DNA of 64,000 nucleotides, taken from Bin55 sp964572845. GTDB lineage: Bacteria; Pseudomonadota; Gammaproteobacteria; Pseudomonadales; Azotimanducaceae. Position 1 is the first letter of the stretch. Each line of letters opens with the position of its first letter. The notes under the pieces were generated by a model that saw only the letters and a program-made list of their open reading frames with translations, ran no database searches and was not told the origin of the DNA. Where the stretch lies: NCBI GenBank assembly GCA_964572845.1, contig CAZNFX010000004.1, positions 186,001 through 250,000 of the forward strand. Reading direction: 5' to 3'. Positions 33,396 through 42,347 of this stretch are shown here, piece by piece. The translations under genes and the position numbers were made by a program.

Positions 33396-34475
33396 ATGGT
33401 CAATCGACGGCTTTCGCGCAGGATTGAAGAAGCCCTTCAAGAACTGCAAACTGAGTGGTCGCCAAGCATCGGTGACTTAAAACAATTTCCGAATAGGTTT
33501 CGCAAGAATGTCTACGAGTACTGCTGGGATCCTGCAAATCGAGATGGACGAGGAGTTTCATCCCAAGCTCTAAAGAGGATCATGCGCGTTCTTTCCCACA
33601 CTCGTTCCGCCCTCAAGGTCGTGCGGGAACGGCAGCGTGATCCAAACACAGTCAAGAGTGCAATGAAATTCTTGAAGCGGCTTGCTCATGACAAGGACTT
33701 TGTCCAATCACATGCAGGCAGCCGCAAATTTCGGGGGAAACTCCAGAAAGATGGACAGAGACGCAATGAAAGGAAAATGTACGGCAAACCGACAATCCAC
33801 AGAGTTGCCGGTCGTTTTGAGATTTCGCGTATCTGTTGCCTTGAAGATCTAAAAAGGGCTGGTCGCGAATTGAATTGCTGCGTTGCAGGCAACTACTATG
33901 CAAAGAGCTACTGGAACGATTGCATTAGAGGATCGTCGGAACTTTGGACTATTAGCGAGATAGCCAATGAAGAGCTAGTCGGACTTGTGTCTATCGATAC
34001 CAATGAACCCCGGGCAATTGACGAGGTTCAGGGGAGAGAGAGTGCCGCAGGAGATCATGATTTCCGATTCTCGTTTGACGAAATGATCTCCCTTCGCAAG
34101 ATTTTGAGAATCGTAGACGATCAACACGATTCCGTAATTGAAGCGGGAGCTTTCGACGAATTCCTAACCGGTACTTTCGACTTCAACGAGCCGATGAACA
34201 CCGTGGCAATCAACAAACAGCAGTACGATTTGTGGCAGGGGACCGGGCTACTCGTCCTGCGAAGCGTTTGCAGTCAAGGCGAAAACGACGAGTGTGACCT
34301 TGGGAGCCTTGAACGTGATGAAGAGGACCCACTACGTCAATGGACTCGTTTCAAATATCAAGGATCGGAGGGTTGGTCCTTGACAACTAACGACAACTAC
34401 TTCTGGTCAGTAGGTGAGCCACTAGGAGAAATTTTCTCTATCTACCCTTGGCTTATCGACGTATGTAAGCCCTAG
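33396..34475 (+). CDS. PcfJ-like orphan protein, function unknown
   Basis: A 359-residue protein. An amphipathic basic N-terminal region (RIEEALQELQTEWSPS, KRIMRVLSHTRSALKVVRER) leads to RFEISRICCLEDLKRAG, then ELNCCVAGNYYAKSYWNDC and LWTISEIANEELVGLVSID followed by AIDEVQGRES. The order NCV...Y, a strand pair with an LVGLVSID-type segment, then VxQGxxN-like resembles the core of PcfJ-like proteins found on plasmids and integrative elements, whose biochemical role is unknown. ATG 33396 has AGGAGG 11 bases upstream; a TTG at 33372 is possible. The strong promoter and AT-rich flank suggest horizontal acquisition. Assignment is from memory of the motif, so moderate. Confidence 0.6.
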   Translation: MVNRRLSRRIEEALQELQTEWSPSIGDLKQFPNRFRKNVYEYCWDPANRDGRGVSSQALKRIMRVLSHTRSALKVVRERQRDPNTVKSAMKFLKRLAHDKDFVQSHAGSRKFRGKLQKDGQRRNERKMYGKPTIHRVAGRFEISRICCLEDLKRAGRELNCCVAGNYYAKSYWNDCIRGSSELWTISEIANEELVGLVSIDTNEPRAIDEVQGRESAAGDHDFRFSFDEMISLRKILRIVDDQHDSVIEAGAFDEFLTGTFDFNEPMNTVAINKQQYDLWQGTGLLVLRSVCSQGENDECDLGSLERDEEDPLRQWTRFKYQGSEGWSLTTNDNYFWSVGEPLGEIFSIYPWLIDVCKP

Positions 34476-34524
34476 CGTACATGCCGACGCGAAGTTACTC
34501 GCTGAGGGAATCGAACATCATCGG

Positions 34525-35295
34525 TCATCGTGCGATATAGCCTCCATCCACTGGAACGACTGCGCCGTTAATGAAGCTGGCGTCGGCACTTGCCAAGAAC
34601 GCCGCGACGCCAGCAACCTCTTCTGCCGTCCCCATGCGGCCCATGGGGTGCAACTGCTCATGGAACGTTTTCAATGCTTCGTTCTGTTGAATCATCGAAG
34701 TCATCGGTGTCTCGATATAGCCTGGCGCAACAGCATTGACTCGAACATTTTGTTTCGCGTACATCACCGCAAATTGCTTGGTCAATCCAACGACACCGTG
34801 CTTGGCAGCTACATAGCTGCTTATCCCCTGATTCATTTCGGAAGTTCTGGGCGTCTCATGATCTTCTACAGGCAATAACGCTACAAGTCCAGCTATTGAT
34901 GCAATATTCACGATGCAACCGCCTCCGTGCTGTGCCATGTAGTGGGCACCATGAGTCAATCCGTAAAACACGCCTGAAAGGTTGACCGAAAGCGTTGATG
35001 TCCAAGTCTGACCACCGATTCCCGCATTGTTGAAGAGTACGTCGACTGAACCGAACTGCTTTTCTGTGAAAGAGAGCGACTCCTTGACGGCCTCTTCGTC
35101 CGTTACATCCAACAGCAACGAAACAGCTCGACCTTGCTTCTCAGCGATTGAATCGACTACGGTTTGTACGCCCTCGCAATTCAGGTCCGCGCACACGACT
35201 GACGCACCCTCGTGTGCCAAGCGGATGGAAGTTGCACGACCGATTCCGCTTGCAGCACCGGTAATTAGTGCCACACGATCAACAAATCGGCGCAC
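34525..35295 (-). CDS. Short-chain dehydrogenase/reductase
   Basis: A 256-residue SDR: GAASGIGRA near residues 13-21 binds NAD(P), LFNNAGIGG is the structural motif, SYVAAKHGVVGL carries the catalytic Tyr/Lys and NIASIAG the serine; VPVDGGYIAR ends it. It starts 2 bp after the stop of the crotonase gene upstream, so the two form an operon. In a beta-oxidation-like route it could oxidise the 3-hydroxyacyl-CoA produced by the crotonase, though that enzyme's second glutamate is missing. Confidence 0.9.
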   Translation of the reverse strand: MRRFVDRVALITGAASGIGRATSIRLAHEGASVVCADLNCEGVQTVVDSIAEKQGRAVSLLLDVTDEEAVKESLSFTEKQFGSVDVLFNNAGIGGQTWTSTLSVNLSGVFYGLTHGAHYMAQHGGGCIVNIASIAGLVALLPVEDHETPRTSEMNQGISSYVAAKHGVVGLTKQFAVMYAKQNVRVNAVAPGYIETPMTSMIQQNEALKTFHEQLHPMGRMGTAEEVAGVAAFLASADASFINGAVVPVDGGYIAR

Positions 35296-35297
35296 TG

Positions 35298-36206
35298 CTA
35301 GCCCTTCTTGTCCATTCCAGCAACGGGACGGTCCTTTGGCGCGCTGTCGTATGCTCCCCTAAAATCGCGGAATGGTCCATCGCGCCACTCCAACGCAGCC
35401 TTTAAACCCTCGTCTCTGACACGCCTACCCCACTCTGCAGATGCGGCTCGCTGTGCGCTGAGAGCTTGTATTTCGGTCCCAGAATGCAACGCTTCCCGGA
35501 TTCCTTGCGTCTCATATTGACGATTGACGGCTCGTTTCGAATACATGAGCATTTCGTTGTCGATGTGTGACATGCGTTCGGCGAATTGGACAACAAAGTC
35601 ATCGAGCTCGTCCTTTGCTACGGCGTAGTTGGCCCAACCCAAGCGCCACATTTCTGTACCGGAGAACGAATCCCCCACATAGGCGAATTCTCTCGCTTTC
35701 GCAGGTGGAAGAAACCAAGGAGCCCACATCATGTCCATGGTCGTCATGGCGCGAACCGGCGGATAGCCAATGGAGGCATCCTCGGCAACAATTCGAAAGT
35801 CGCAGACTGAGGCAAGTTCTGTCCCACCAGCCAAGCAATGTCCGTGGATCTGGCATACCACGGGTTTCGCAAGCTCCCAAATCGTCCAATTGGTCATTAC
35901 TACATGACGTGCCCACTGCGTTGCACCGGGATGTGTACTTCCTGTATACGGCAACTTTGATCGCTTGTCGACGTACTCGTCACCAGAAGCAGCTCGTGAT
36001 GGCGAGAGGTCATACCCAGCTGAAAACGACCTGCCTGCACCTTTGAGAATGATGACTCCAACATCGCTGTTGGCTTCGGCATCTCTCATGGCTTCCATGA
36101 GCTCGCCACGTAGATTGTTGCTGAGAGCGTTCAGTTTCTCGGGACGATTCAATGTGATCGTAGCCAATCGGCCTTCGCTCTCGTACAAAACATCTGAATA
36201 TGGCAC
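35298..36206 (-). CDS. Crotonase-family protein, paralogue of the one at 3929
   Basis: A 302-residue crotonase very similar to the product of 3929-4861 along its whole length, including FSAGYDL, LAGGTELASVCD, YPPVRAMTTMDMMWAPWF and KAALEWRDGPFRDF. As in the paralogue, the first catalytic glutamate (GGTEL) is present and the second position reads Pro. GTG 36206 is chosen because AAAGGA lies seven bases upstream and homology begins there; a longer reading from 36311 is open but not conserved. It is the first gene of an operon with the SDR. Likely a CoA-ester hydratase, isomerase or hydrolase. Confidence 0.88.
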   Translation of the reverse strand: MPYSDVLYESEGRLATITLNRPEKLNALSNNLRGELMEAMRDAEANSDVGVIILKGAGRSFSAGYDLSPSRAASGDEYVDKRSKLPYTGSTHPGATQWARHVVMTNWTIWELAKPVVCQIHGHCLAGGTELASVCDFRIVAEDASIGYPPVRAMTTMDMMWAPWFLPPAKAREFAYVGDSFSGTEMWRLGWANYAVAKDELDDFVVQFAERMSHIDNEMLMYSKRAVNRQYETQGIREALHSGTEIQALSAQRAASAEWGRRVRDEGLKAALEWRDGPFRDFRGAYDSAPKDRPVAGMDKKG

Positions 36207-36309
36207 AACGGTTTCCTTTGAATTCAGCGACTTTCCATGATAGCCAGACTGGAAGTATTCGGTATGTAACAGACACATACAATCTAGGAATGCAGCCGCG
36301 ATTCGAACC

Positions 36310-37065
36310 ATGTTGACCTCTGACCAGATCGATAGCTATCGTTCGCAGGGATTTCTTGTGCTCAAAAATCTATTCGGTCAGGATTGCCTTGAAAGTGTTA
36401 ATCAACGCTTCGTTGAGTTCGCCAACGGAAGCCGAGATTTGGCTGTCGGAATGAAGCTAATGAAGGATGTGATGGTTGCCAAGGGAGCAGTGCAACCAGA
36501 ATCGCGAATTCACGGAATCAACAAACTCCTCAACTTTGAACACGATGACATTCTCATGTCCTATGTTCGCCATCCGGAATTGACCGAGGCCGTCAAAGCG
36601 CTGATAGGCACTGACCTTGTATCCATAGTCACAAACGTCTTCAACAAGCCTCCACAAGTAGACGGACGTCACCCTTTGCACCAAGACTTGCGCTATTTCA
36701 GAATACGTCCACCAGAAAAGCTCATCGCTGTGTGGACAGCCATCACGCCAACCAATCGCGACAATGGATGTCTAGCCGTGGTACCCGGTTCGCACAAGAA
36801 GGGATTGTTGAGCCACACAACTCCGGATTGGGAATTCGTCAATTACAAGTTCTATGGGATAGAAGAGGATCTCACAGAAAATCGAATTCACATTGAGATG
36901 AATCCGGGCGACACCATCTTATTTCACCCACTATTGGTGCACGGATCGGGGCAAAATCGAACAAACGAATTCCGACGATCGATTTCCGCTCACTACGCGA
37001 ACGCTCATTGTGAATCGCCGCCTCCCGATTGGCGCGACAATCCCTTCGTGCGTCCTATCCCCTAA
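36310..37065 (+). CDS. Phytanoyl-CoA dioxygenase (PhyH) family protein
   Basis: A 251-residue PhyH protein. LTSDQIDSYRSQGFLVLKNLF is the family N-terminus; HPLHQDLRYF (HxD near residue 124) and FHPLLVHGSG (distal His) bind iron, and RRSISAHY gives the 2-oxoglutarate arginine. CLAVVPGSHKKGL is the conserved turn. It hydroxylates an unknown small molecule or CoA ester. It runs divergently from the crotonase operon, with about 100 bp shared upstream, and overlaps the convergent LLM gene by 4 bp. Confidence 0.9.
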   Translation: MLTSDQIDSYRSQGFLVLKNLFGQDCLESVNQRFVEFANGSRDLAVGMKLMKDVMVAKGAVQPESRIHGINKLLNFEHDDILMSYVRHPELTEAVKALIGTDLVSIVTNVFNKPPQVDGRHPLHQDLRYFRIRPPEKLIAVWTAITPTNRDNGCLAVVPGSHKKGLLSHTTPDWEFVNYKFYGIEEDLTENRIHIEMNPGDTILFHPLLVHGSGQNRTNEFRRSISAHYANAHCESPPPDWRDNPFVRPIP

Positions 37066-38000
37066 CTGAACTCGGGAGCAACCTCCTCCATAAACAGCTG
37101 GGCGGGCTCTCGGGTGTCCTTCCCAAAAAACTCGACCATGAGCATGGTGCACCCCAGGTCGACATGCCTTTGAATGCGTTCAATGCATTGTTCGGGAGTG
37201 CCAGTGATAGCAATTTCGCCTAGTGGGTCGCCAAGATGTCCACCAAAAATCTGTGCCGCACGCTTGGCCATCGGTCCCGCTTCCTCTTCTGTTCGAGCAA
37301 TGGTTACGAGACACTGCTGGCTGATTGTTATTTCAGAAATGTCGCGATTGGCAGAATCGCAGTGCCGCTTCAAGACTTCGACCTTGTGTGAGAGATTCGC
37401 TTGGTGGCCCGCCAAGTTGTTCCACATGTCAGCCTGTTCGGCGACGATGCGCAGAGTGACTTTCTCCCCTGCTCCGCCAACCAATATTGGAATCTTCCTA
37501 GGAGGCTTAGGTTGGCAAACCACCTGATCTGCCTGTACGAATTTGCCGGAAAACGTCGTCTCTTCTTCTGAACTCCACATTCGTCTTAGAAGCTGCACAG
37601 TCTCATCAAGCTGCTGCAGTCTTTCGCCAGTGGACAGAAACGGCACTCCAAAGTCGGTAAATTCTCTCGGCATCCAGCCACCTCCAAGTCCGGCAATGAC
37701 TCGACCACCAGCAATGTTGTCAATCGATGCGATTGTCTTGCCCAACTGTGCTGGATTGCGCATTCCAACCGGAGTCACAAGAGTTCCCAACTCGACGCGC
37801 TCGGTTATCGCCGCAAGCGCGGCAAGTGTAGACCACGCTTCGAAAATGGGAAGACTTGGCGATTGCGGTCCATAGAGATGGTCACATAGCCACAACGAGT
37901 CGAATCCCAAGCCTTCAAATGTCCGGGCCGCCTCTGAGGTGGCAACCCAAGGTCTCTTGATCTGTGGAACGGTTACACCAAAGTGAACTCTTGCTGCCAT
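37062..38000 (-). CDS. LLM-class flavin/F420-dependent oxidoreductase
   Basis: A 312-residue luciferase-like protein: FGVTVPQIKRPWVATSEAART, LWLCDHLYGPQSPSLPIFEAW, AAITERVELGTLVTPVGMRNP, GGRVIAGLGGGWMPREF and IPILVGGAGEKVTLRI in the usual order. This subgroup resembles F420-dependent methylene-H4MPT reductase relatives and the mycobacterial F420 oxidoreductases. ATG 38000 is chosen because the family start MAARVHFGVTVPQ lies there; a longer 38057 reading is open. It is convergent with the PhyH gene. Substrate unknown. Confidence 0.88.
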   Translation of the reverse strand: MAARVHFGVTVPQIKRPWVATSEAARTFEGLGFDSLWLCDHLYGPQSPSLPIFEAWSTLAALAAITERVELGTLVTPVGMRNPAQLGKTIASIDNIAGGRVIAGLGGGWMPREFTDFGVPFLSTGERLQQLDETVQLLRRMWSSEEETTFSGKFVQADQVVCQPKPPRKIPILVGGAGEKVTLRIVAEQADMWNNLAGHQANLSHKVEVLKRHCDSANRDISEITISQQCLVTIARTEEEAGPMAKRAAQIFGGHLGDPLGEIAITGTPEQCIERIQRHVDLGCTMLMVEFFGKDTREPAQLFMEEVAPEFS

Positions 38001-38118
38001 AGAAACGCCAATATGAGGAATCGATCCGATTGTAACGACCGCAAGGCTATTAAGCACATATTCGTAGAAAAGTATTGTTTAATGAATCTCTCCTAGGTTG
38101 ACGTGTACGGACTACTCA

Positions 38119-40029
38119 ATGGCCGAGTCAATTAGCCGGACGCGACAAGTCAAATCTCTTCTGGTAATTGCGTTGATTTCTCTGCTCGTTGGCATTGGTA
38201 TTGGCGTGACTTCCTCCGTGTTTTTGAGGAGTGAGGGAGCCGTTTCTAAGGAACAGCAAGAAGGTCCTATATACAAAGAAAGAGTCGAGAAGGATCCAGC
38301 CACTACGCAACCACCGGTGCCCGCAACCAGTATTCAACCAGGCTCCCTGGACGAGTTTTCAGATCCGTCGAAATTCGAAAGCCTGTTGGAGAGGTCGCTA
38401 GCACTGAATGAGTTCCTCGCGCCCGCAGATACTGACAGGCTGCTCACCTACCTCGAGCACTCCAAAGAGATTAAAGGAAGAAATCGCAGAGAGTTCATGG
38501 AGAATGCGATCGTGATGCGATTGGCTCTGATTGATCCCGAGGTTGCGTTGTCAGCCATCGATGGCTATCCAAGATTCCGAAAGCAACGGCTTGTCTCGTT
38601 GGTTTTCCGAGAGTGGTCATTGGCCAACCTAAACGAGACGATTGAACACGCAGAAATTCTCGATGAGGAAATCAAGGAATCGGCCGTAGCCGGAATCCTC
38701 TATACCAACGAACACCTTTCTGATCGTAGACTCCGAGAACTTGCTCGCCGAATTGGACACGAAGATGCAGCAATCGACTTTATTGCCCAGTCGAAGATCG
38801 ACGCTTTTCGAGACGATCCTGAATCAGCTTGGAACGCATTCCTTGCAGAATACAAACCAGATCTCAACAACCTGACCAATGGGCAAGGTGCCATATTGGG
38901 CCAGTTAGCTACTTCGTGGTTAGAGAAGGATGGCATTGATGTCCTCTCTCAAATCGAGAACTCGTTGGACGACAGGAAGGTATATCGATCTCTGGTGCCA
39001 ATCTTGGCTTCGTTGCTATCGGAGTCAAGTCCGCAATTGGCCCTAGCCGTCGCTATACGTTCGTCGGACCATGCGTCTCGCTATTGGGCTACCAATGTAA
39101 CTGAGAATTGGGCCAAAAGGGATCCGCGAGCCACACTCAATGCGGTACTGGAGATTGAATCGCCGAGTCTACGGGAAAAGTTGCTCGACCATGCCCTCAT
39201 TGGATGGGCAAGTTCAGATCCCCATGGCCTGCTGCGCGAAATTGCAAGCCTGCCTCAGGAAATTCGCGCTCGAAGCTTGGAGAAAGCTCTAATCTCGTTA
39301 GCTCAAACCGAACCCCAAGCCGTAATTGGTTATTTGGACGAGATCTCCACTCGCAAAAGCATGAATGCAGTTGCTGAGGCGATTGCCGTGAATTGGGCCA
39401 GGCAAGACCTTGAAGCCTCATTAACTTGGATACGTTCAGATAGCCATACAGCCAAGATTCGATCTGATCTTTTCAAATCCGTATTTCGTGAACTAGCAAA
39501 TGAGGACCCCTCGCAGGCATTCAATTCCGCGCTGGCACAGCCGCTCGATGAAAGCAATGTTGGATTGGAAGCCGAAGTCGTATCGTGGGTTTCTTATCGT
39601 GATCCCGATCTGGCTGTATCGATGCTTGAGGACATCGAACGAAACGACGAAACCAAGGCGGAAGCGTACAACAATGTCATAAGAACCCTGACTATGATTG
39701 ATGAATCGAAGATAGCAATCGAAGTCGCGCTTGAATTGGCAGAAACGGGACGGTTTATGGTTGGCTATCAATCCATATTTTCGATGATCGCAACACGTGA
39801 CCCAGAGCTCCTGTTCAATACCTTCAGCGAGCTGCCTGCGGGTGAATTGAAGAATCACATAGCAGACGAACTCAAAACTAGCTTTAACGTTGAAGAGTAT
39901 CTCTCCGAAGCTCAAATTGAGCAATTGAACGAGAGTGTTCCTGAATCACGGTCGTTGCCAAACATGTCGGACCGATTGAGGGAAGCCTTCGAAAAGGTAA
40001 ATGAGATAATTAAGGAAGAAGCTGAGTAA
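38119..40029 (+). CDS. Membrane-anchored protein with tandem helical repeats
   Basis: A 636-residue protein. One membrane helix (about residues 12-36, LLVIALISLLVGIGIGV) is followed by a proline/threonine linker and then 500 residues of about 34-residue repeats of the type W-A-x-x-D-P-x-A-x-L: NWAKRDPRATLNAVLEI, GWASSDPHGLLREIASL, SLAQTEPQAVIGYLDEI, NWARQDLEASLTWIRS and RELANEDPSQAFNSAL are consecutive examples. Such alpha-solenoids bind protein partners. The topology suggests a periplasmic scaffold held to the inner membrane. No catalytic motif. ATG 38119 is used; TTG 38098 is an alternative. Confidence 0.72.
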   Translation: MAESISRTRQVKSLLVIALISLLVGIGIGVTSSVFLRSEGAVSKEQQEGPIYKERVEKDPATTQPPVPATSIQPGSLDEFSDPSKFESLLERSLALNEFLAPADTDRLLTYLEHSKEIKGRNRREFMENAIVMRLALIDPEVALSAIDGYPRFRKQRLVSLVFREWSLANLNETIEHAEILDEEIKESAVAGILYTNEHLSDRRLRELARRIGHEDAAIDFIAQSKIDAFRDDPESAWNAFLAEYKPDLNNLTNGQGAILGQLATSWLEKDGIDVLSQIENSLDDRKVYRSLVPILASLLSESSPQLALAVAIRSSDHASRYWATNVTENWAKRDPRATLNAVLEIESPSLREKLLDHALIGWASSDPHGLLREIASLPQEIRARSLEKALISLAQTEPQAVIGYLDEISTRKSMNAVAEAIAVNWARQDLEASLTWIRSDSHTAKIRSDLFKSVFRELANEDPSQAFNSALAQPLDESNVGLEAEVVSWVSYRDPDLAVSMLEDIERNDETKAEAYNNVIRTLTMIDESKIAIEVALELAETGRFMVGYQSIFSMIATRDPELLFNTFSELPAGELKNHIADELKTSFNVEEYLSEAQIEQLNESVPESRSLPNMSDRLREAFEKVNEIIKEEAE

Positions 40030-40193
40030 GGCGCGTTCTCGAGGGATTGCACAGGGGAACGTTCAACCGCCTATCATGCCGCCTGCATGAAGGCAGCCAC
40101 AGTACAGATTCAAACGTATCACCAACTGGATCGTAGGTGTGGCACCTGCGTGCGAAAGGCAGGAAGTTCAACAAAAATCACGGGAGTAGCGCA

Positions 40194-41114
40194 ATGAAAA
40201 TTGGAATCTATGGTGGAAATGTAAGACGCGGAGCTCCGCTAACAAGCTTGATTGACGACATCGTAGCCATGGAAGAACGTGGATTTGCTAGCTATTGGAT
40301 GCCGCAAGCTGGATCGTTTGACGTACTCACGATGATAGGCGTCGCAGGCCAGAACACGTCAAGCATCGAACTTGGGACAGCCATAGTCCCATCGTATCCA
40401 CGCCACCCCAATGCGCTTGCCGAACAAGCTGCTACCGCAAACGCCTTATGTGGCGGAAGATTGGTTCTTGGAGTTGGGCCGTCTCACGCGCCGGCCATAG
40501 AACGTCTCGGCTTAAGTTACGATCGGCCCGCTCTCCACATGCGCGAGTACGTATCCGTGCTTCGCTCGCTCACGGAGAGCGGTCGAGTTGATTTCTCCGG
40601 CGACATGTATCACATCCAAGCGGGATTCGCCTGCCCGGACGCTCAACCGTTTCCGATAGTCATCTCTGCTCTTGCGCCGCTTATGTTGAAAGTCGCCGGC
40701 GAGGTTGCAGACGGTACCGTCACCTGGATGGTTGGCCGCAAGACGATTCGCGAGCATACGGTGCCTCGCATCACACGCGCCGCCAAGGACTCGGGACGAG
40801 AGGCTCCCCGTGTAATAGTGGGTGTTCCAGTTTGCTGTCACGACGACAAGGAACAAGCGATCGCACGTTCTATACAAATCTTTCAACATTACACACAATT
40901 GCCTAATTACCGTAGGCAACTCGACTCTGAAGGACTCGATCAGGCTGGGGAGATCGCCGTAGTGGGCAACGAACAAGAGATCGCCGAAGGCTTGCAGGAC
41001 TTTTTCGACGCTGGAGCTACCGAAGTCATTGCAAGCGTGTATCCCGCAGGGGACAGTGGACGCGCATCGTTCGAACGCACCTTCAATTGCCTAGCTGAAC
41101 TTGCAGCCGCGTAA
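40194..41114 (+). CDS. LLM-class F420-dependent oxidoreductase (TIGR03564-like)
   Basis: A 306-residue protein. MKIGIYGGN at the start, SYWMPQAGSFDVLTMIGVAG near residue 37, SIELGTAIVPSYPRHP, GGRLVLGVGPSHAPAIERLG and WMVGRKTIREHTVP follow the subgroup named after mycobacterial MSMEG_4879-type F420 enzymes. ATG 40194 is well supported by GGGAG eight bases upstream and by the family start. It is transcribed alone. The cofactor is inferred from the family; no F420 biosynthesis gene is in the window. Confidence 0.9.
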   Translation: MKIGIYGGNVRRGAPLTSLIDDIVAMEERGFASYWMPQAGSFDVLTMIGVAGQNTSSIELGTAIVPSYPRHPNALAEQAATANALCGGRLVLGVGPSHAPAIERLGLSYDRPALHMREYVSVLRSLTESGRVDFSGDMYHIQAGFACPDAQPFPIVISALAPLMLKVAGEVADGTVTWMVGRKTIREHTVPRITRAAKDSGREAPRVIVGVPVCCHDDKEQAIARSIQIFQHYTQLPNYRRQLDSEGLDQAGEIAVVGNEQEIAEGLQDFFDAGATEVIASVYPAGDSGRASFERTFNCLAELAAA

Positions 41115-41137
41115 CTGCTAGCAATAAGCGAGCTCAG

Positions 41138-41152
41138 CGAGCACTGTGCTCG
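41138..41152. repeat. Perfect 7-bp palindrome downstream of the LLM gene
   Basis: CGAGCAC and GTGCTCG flank a single T, in the gap between the LLM oxidoreductase stop and the transporter start. There is no following U tract, so it is not a normal terminator; it could be a binding site or a stable hairpin with the nearby GCGAGCTCAGCGAGC sequence. Confidence 0.4.
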
Positions 41153-41358
41153 ATCTCTTGCTGTGCACTTTGCGCGAGGTGAGCTCGGGCACTAGACAAT
41201 GCCAGCATCTACTTAGATGCTCCGGCAATCCACACCCGCTCGTCAAACGTGTCACGCATTTGTTAGACGTGACGCAGATTTCATTCAATTGCAACATTTC
41301 TTTGATAGTTATAGCAACGCGTAAAGACTAATCGCTACAGGGATCTCAGGGACGCCAT

Positions 41359-42339
41359 ATGGACTTGTTGACAATCTACATGATTGTTGGTTTTTTGCTG
41401 GCCGCATATTCGGTTGTCGCCAACGATTCAATTCAGACTCTAGGTACTTTTCTTGCTTCCAACTCACACCGTCCCTGGTGGCTCCTTTGGTTGTTTGCTG
41501 GATCTATTCTTCTTGCGGTAATTGCGTATAGCTGGATTGTTAATGGCGGCGACCCTGCCTATGGAAGACTCGAAAAATTCCCGGTTCCGATAGGAGGAGT
41601 CACCTGGCTTCACGCCATTCCCCCTCTTGCGCTACTGATACTGACGCGGATGGGAGTGCCGGTCAGCACGACATTCCTAATTCTCACAGTTTTCGCCGTT
41701 ACAGGCGGAGAAACCAACAATCTGTTCAAGATGCTGACGAAGTCCGGACTTGGCTACATCGTCGCTTTTGTATCAACGCTTGTGCTTTTCTCCTTTGTGT
41801 TTCACCGGCTGACCAAATACTTCCACAAGACAAAAGACCAAGAACGACCAAAGTACTGGGTAATACTCCAATGGTGCTCGACTGGTTTTCTCTGGAGCCA
41901 ATGGCTTATACAAGACCTGGCAAACATATTCGTCTACCTTCCACGCGAACTGTCGCTGGGCTGGCTTGCGTTTGGCTTGACTGTTTTAGTTGCCATGCAG
42001 GGGTATATCTTCTATACGTATGGTGGCAAGATTCAGAAGATCGTCACTTCCAAGACTGACACTACAGACATTCGTGCTGCGACGATCATTGACTTCATCT
42101 ACGGAGTCATCCTTCTCATATTCAAGGAGTGGAGCAGCATGCCCATGAGCACCACGTGGGTGTTTCTCGGCGTATTGGCTGGACGCGAAATTGCGCTTTC
42201 GCGTTACCTGGTCGACGTATCTTTCGGTGACACAGTCAAGAAAATCGTTTCCGATGCGTTGAAAGCTTTCTCAGGTCTCGTCGTTAGCGTTGTACTGGCG
42301 TTTGGACTGCCTTGGTTGTTCCAAAGGTTCTTTGTTTAG
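41359..42339 (+). CDS. PiT-like membrane transporter
   Basis: A 326-residue integral membrane protein with about eight hydrophobic stretches. It has the inverted-repeat hallmark of the PiT phosphate transporter family: VANDSIQTLGTFL near the N-terminus, GVPVSTTFLILTVFAVTGG (about residues 98-116), then a second PMSTTWVFLGVLAGRE near residue 262. Sequence away from those motifs is divergent and shorter than typical PiT, so the ion carried (phosphate, sulfate or other) is uncertain. It faces the phosphotriesterase-like gene with only 8 bp between stops. Confidence 0.68.
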   Translation: MDLLTIYMIVGFLLAAYSVVANDSIQTLGTFLASNSHRPWWLLWLFAGSILLAVIAYSWIVNGGDPAYGRLEKFPVPIGGVTWLHAIPPLALLILTRMGVPVSTTFLILTVFAVTGGETNNLFKMLTKSGLGYIVAFVSTLVLFSFVFHRLTKYFHKTKDQERPKYWVILQWCSTGFLWSQWLIQDLANIFVYLPRELSLGWLAFGLTVLVAMQGYIFYTYGGKIQKIVTSKTDTTDIRAATIIDFIYGVILLIFKEWSSMPMSTTWVFLGVLAGREIALSRYLVDVSFGDTVKKIVSDALKAFSGLVVSVVLAFGLPWLFQRFFV

Positions 42340-42347
42340 TCAAGGTC

